Shown in pieces: positions 54,341 to 55,664 of a stretch of 55,664 bases of DNA (the stretch's first letter is position 1; the number at the start of each line of letters is the position of its first letter). Under the pieces are notes generated by a model. That model was given only the letters and a program-made list of their open reading frames with translations. It was not told the origin of the DNA and searched no databases. This stretch comes from a virus. Both the position numbers and the translations under genes were made by a program. The stretch covers positions 1 through 55,664 of IMG/VR virus record IMGVR_UViG_3300019999_000002; one strand, written 5' to 3'.

Positions 54341-55348
54341 GTGCTGACGCTTGCTGACTGCCGCGACCCGATGACGGGCATCGCTGATATTGCTGGGTGT
54401 TGTACTGATACCTTCAAGTTCAGCAGCCTGATAAATCAGGCCACCAGCAACCTTTTGCGGCGTGGAGATTGGTCTGGAACCGTTGTGCCGATTCAGGTCT
54501 GTGTAAAAAGAGGCTGCATCGTTTGGCCTCGCTACGTTTTGAATGTCAGAAAAATAAGTCTCTGCAGCAACGCTCTTCCCGTTCACAATCTTTGGTATCA
54601 ATTTCTGCCTCGTGATGTGTGCGGCACAGGCTGGAGAAAATGGGGGCACGGCGAATGCGCCTTGTTCGCCAATGGCCACGCACCGACATATTCCAGCGTC
54701 TATGGCGATGGAAGATTGATTCGTGCCTACCCTCGTACTTTGGATGACCTGGGGAAAACCATTCGCATCTTCGGAGTGGACAATGGTAATCAGCCGCTCA
54801 AGACCAACAACGGAGACGGCACCTGGAGCGAGGGTATTGTTATCACTTTGGGCCGGCCGTACGGCAGCACGTCAGTTTATGTTCGGCGCATTGATCGAGT
54901 CGTAAAGGAAGTTACCCAAGGCCAAGTGCTTCTTTATGCTTACGACGTGGTTAACGACATTTTGGAGGATTTGGCGATATACGATCCAGGCGAGACGACC
55001 CCAAGCTACGCCCGGTATCAGTTGGGAGAACCATCCAATCGGTGCGGAAATCAGCCACAAGGCTGTTGTGGCACTTCGTTAAGCGTGGTTGCGCTGGTGA
55101 AGCTACGATTTATACCTGCCAAATTCGACACGGATTTGATTCTCGTGGACAACGCCGATGCAATCAAGTTGGCGGTTCAGGCTATAAAATGTCAGGATGC
55201 AGGAGACAGAGAGGGCTACAAAGAGAACATGATTTTCGCTGTGAACACTCTGAATCGCCAACTCGAGGATGAATCTCCAGATGACCAATTCAGCTCGGAA
55301 AATGAAACCTTTGGTGGTGGGGTTTCCTATTCGCAAAAAATGTTCTGA
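54341..55348 (+). CDS. Virion protein, tail completion type
   Basis: 335 aa from GTG 54341, preceded by AAGGAGG, one of the few strong Shine-Dalgarno sites in the genome. KFSSLINQATSNLLRRGDWS, TWSEGIVITLGRP and VRRIDRVVKEVTQGQVLLYA. The last motif group resembles gp11-like adaptors or tail-tube gatekeepers of podophages. C-terminus acidic. Confidence 0.7.
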   Translation: MLTLADCRDPMTGIADIAGCCTDTFKFSSLINQATSNLLRRGDWSGTVVPIQVCVKRGCIVWPRYVLNVRKISLCSNALPVHNLWYQFLPRDVCGTGWRKWGHGECALFANGHAPTYSSVYGDGRLIRAYPRTLDDLGKTIRIFGVDNGNQPLKTNNGDGTWSEGIVITLGRPYGSTSVYVRRIDRVVKEVTQGQVLLYAYDVVNDILEDLAIYDPGETTPSYARYQLGEPSNRCGNQPQGCCGTSLSVVALVKLRFIPAKFDTDLILVDNADAIKLAVQAIKCQDAGDREGYKENMIFAVNTLNRQLEDESPDDQFSSENETFGGGVSYSQKMF

Positions 55349-55351
55349 CCT

Positions 55352-55664
55352 ATGGCAACCCTTCCTAGATTTTCGTTTGGATCAGGTGCAGCAATGCCTT
55401 CTGGTGGTGGGAACTATAATCCCAATCCCGCTCCACGCGGCGGAAATGGGCCATTCGGCGCGGTTCCTGGCCCTGTGGGTTTGCCAAACCCTTCCGGCGA
55501 CCTTTCCGCAGCCTATCCCAATCTCAGCGGTACAAACTCAGCGGTGTCTGGCGATATTCTCGCGGGCCTAAACGGCCAACTATCTCCCGGAACACTCAGA
55601 CAATTACAGGATTACAACGCACAGTACGCTACAGCTTCGGGGATGCCTGGAACCAACGCCATCT
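55352..55664 (+). CDS. Gly/Pro/Asn-rich virion protein, 5' part
   Basis: Begins 3 bases after the previous stop. MATLPRFSFGSGAAMPSGGG, then Asn/Pro/Gly-rich sequence. The frame reaches the end of the window; after removal of the 141-base repeat it continues at position 1 to the stop at 746. Confidence 0.75.
   Translation, partial: MATLPRFSFGSGAAMPSGGGNYNPNPAPRGGNGPFGAVPGPVGLPNPSGDLSAAYPNLSGTNSAVSGDILAGLNGQLSPGTLRQLQDYNAQYATASGMPGTNAI
55524..55664. repeat. Right copy of 141-bp terminal direct repeat
   Basis: Same as bases 1-141, except T at 55538 where base 15 is G. Confidence 0.95.

Overview
The window is a complete tailed-phage (Caudoviricetes) genome. The first 141 bases recur as the last 141 bases (one mismatch), and the gene cut at the right edge continues in frame at the left edge. 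It is therefore a circular or circularly permuted molecule of about 55.5 kb opened inside a virion gene. Large terminase, portal, scaffold-like and major-capsid-like genes are recognisable. Very long portal (790 aa) and internal virion (about 1,290 aa) proteins with no tape measure or sheath suggest a podovirus-like particle; this is inference. No integrase, DNA polymerase, primase or helicase is recognisable. The host is unknown. A secreted Fn3 protein ending in a TNWxV...FYRIKR-like segment, familiar from Verrucomicrobiota, hints at that phylum.

Layout. 50.1-55.7 kb and 0-5.4 kb (+): tail and internal virion genes, closed by hairpins and a tRNA-like RNA. 5.8-8.7 kb: an HNH gene, a coiled-coil gene, a ribbon-helix-helix regulator with three copies of a putative operator, and a second tRNA-like element. 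8.7-10.9 kb (+): six small overlapping genes behind a structured leader. 11.2-24.7 kb (-): a long early-type array of small, mostly ATGA-coupled genes. It holds a Cro-like HTH, a DUF3307 membrane protein, a VRR-NUC nuclease, a Lar-like zinc protein, RNase H, a Mom-like DNA modification enzyme, and an SSB-like protein near recombination-type helpers. 24.7-31.9 kb (-): secreted proteins, lipoproteins, small membrane proteins, a holin-like and a spanin-like gene, and a lone CheY-like receiver. 31.9-35.1 kb (-): a fibre-like protein and three paralogues carrying a Cys/LSDR module. 36.1-37.6 kb (-): putative major capsid protein. 37.8-42.6 kb (+): a surface-glycan cassette (GT9-like, GH130-like, FkbM and class I methyltransferases, GT25-like). 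43.3-45.0 kb (+): small genes and the putative scaffold. 45.1-50.0 kb (-): portal, two small genes and the large terminase.

The small-gene arrays are packed with 4-base start/stop overlaps. At least five micro-ORFs of 14-20 codons bridge neighbouring genes in this way, and two of them share one peptide. Genes that start without such coupling often lack a Shine-Dalgarno sequence and instead carry TAATTATG or TAATTTATG. Four HNH genes sit at transcription boundaries.
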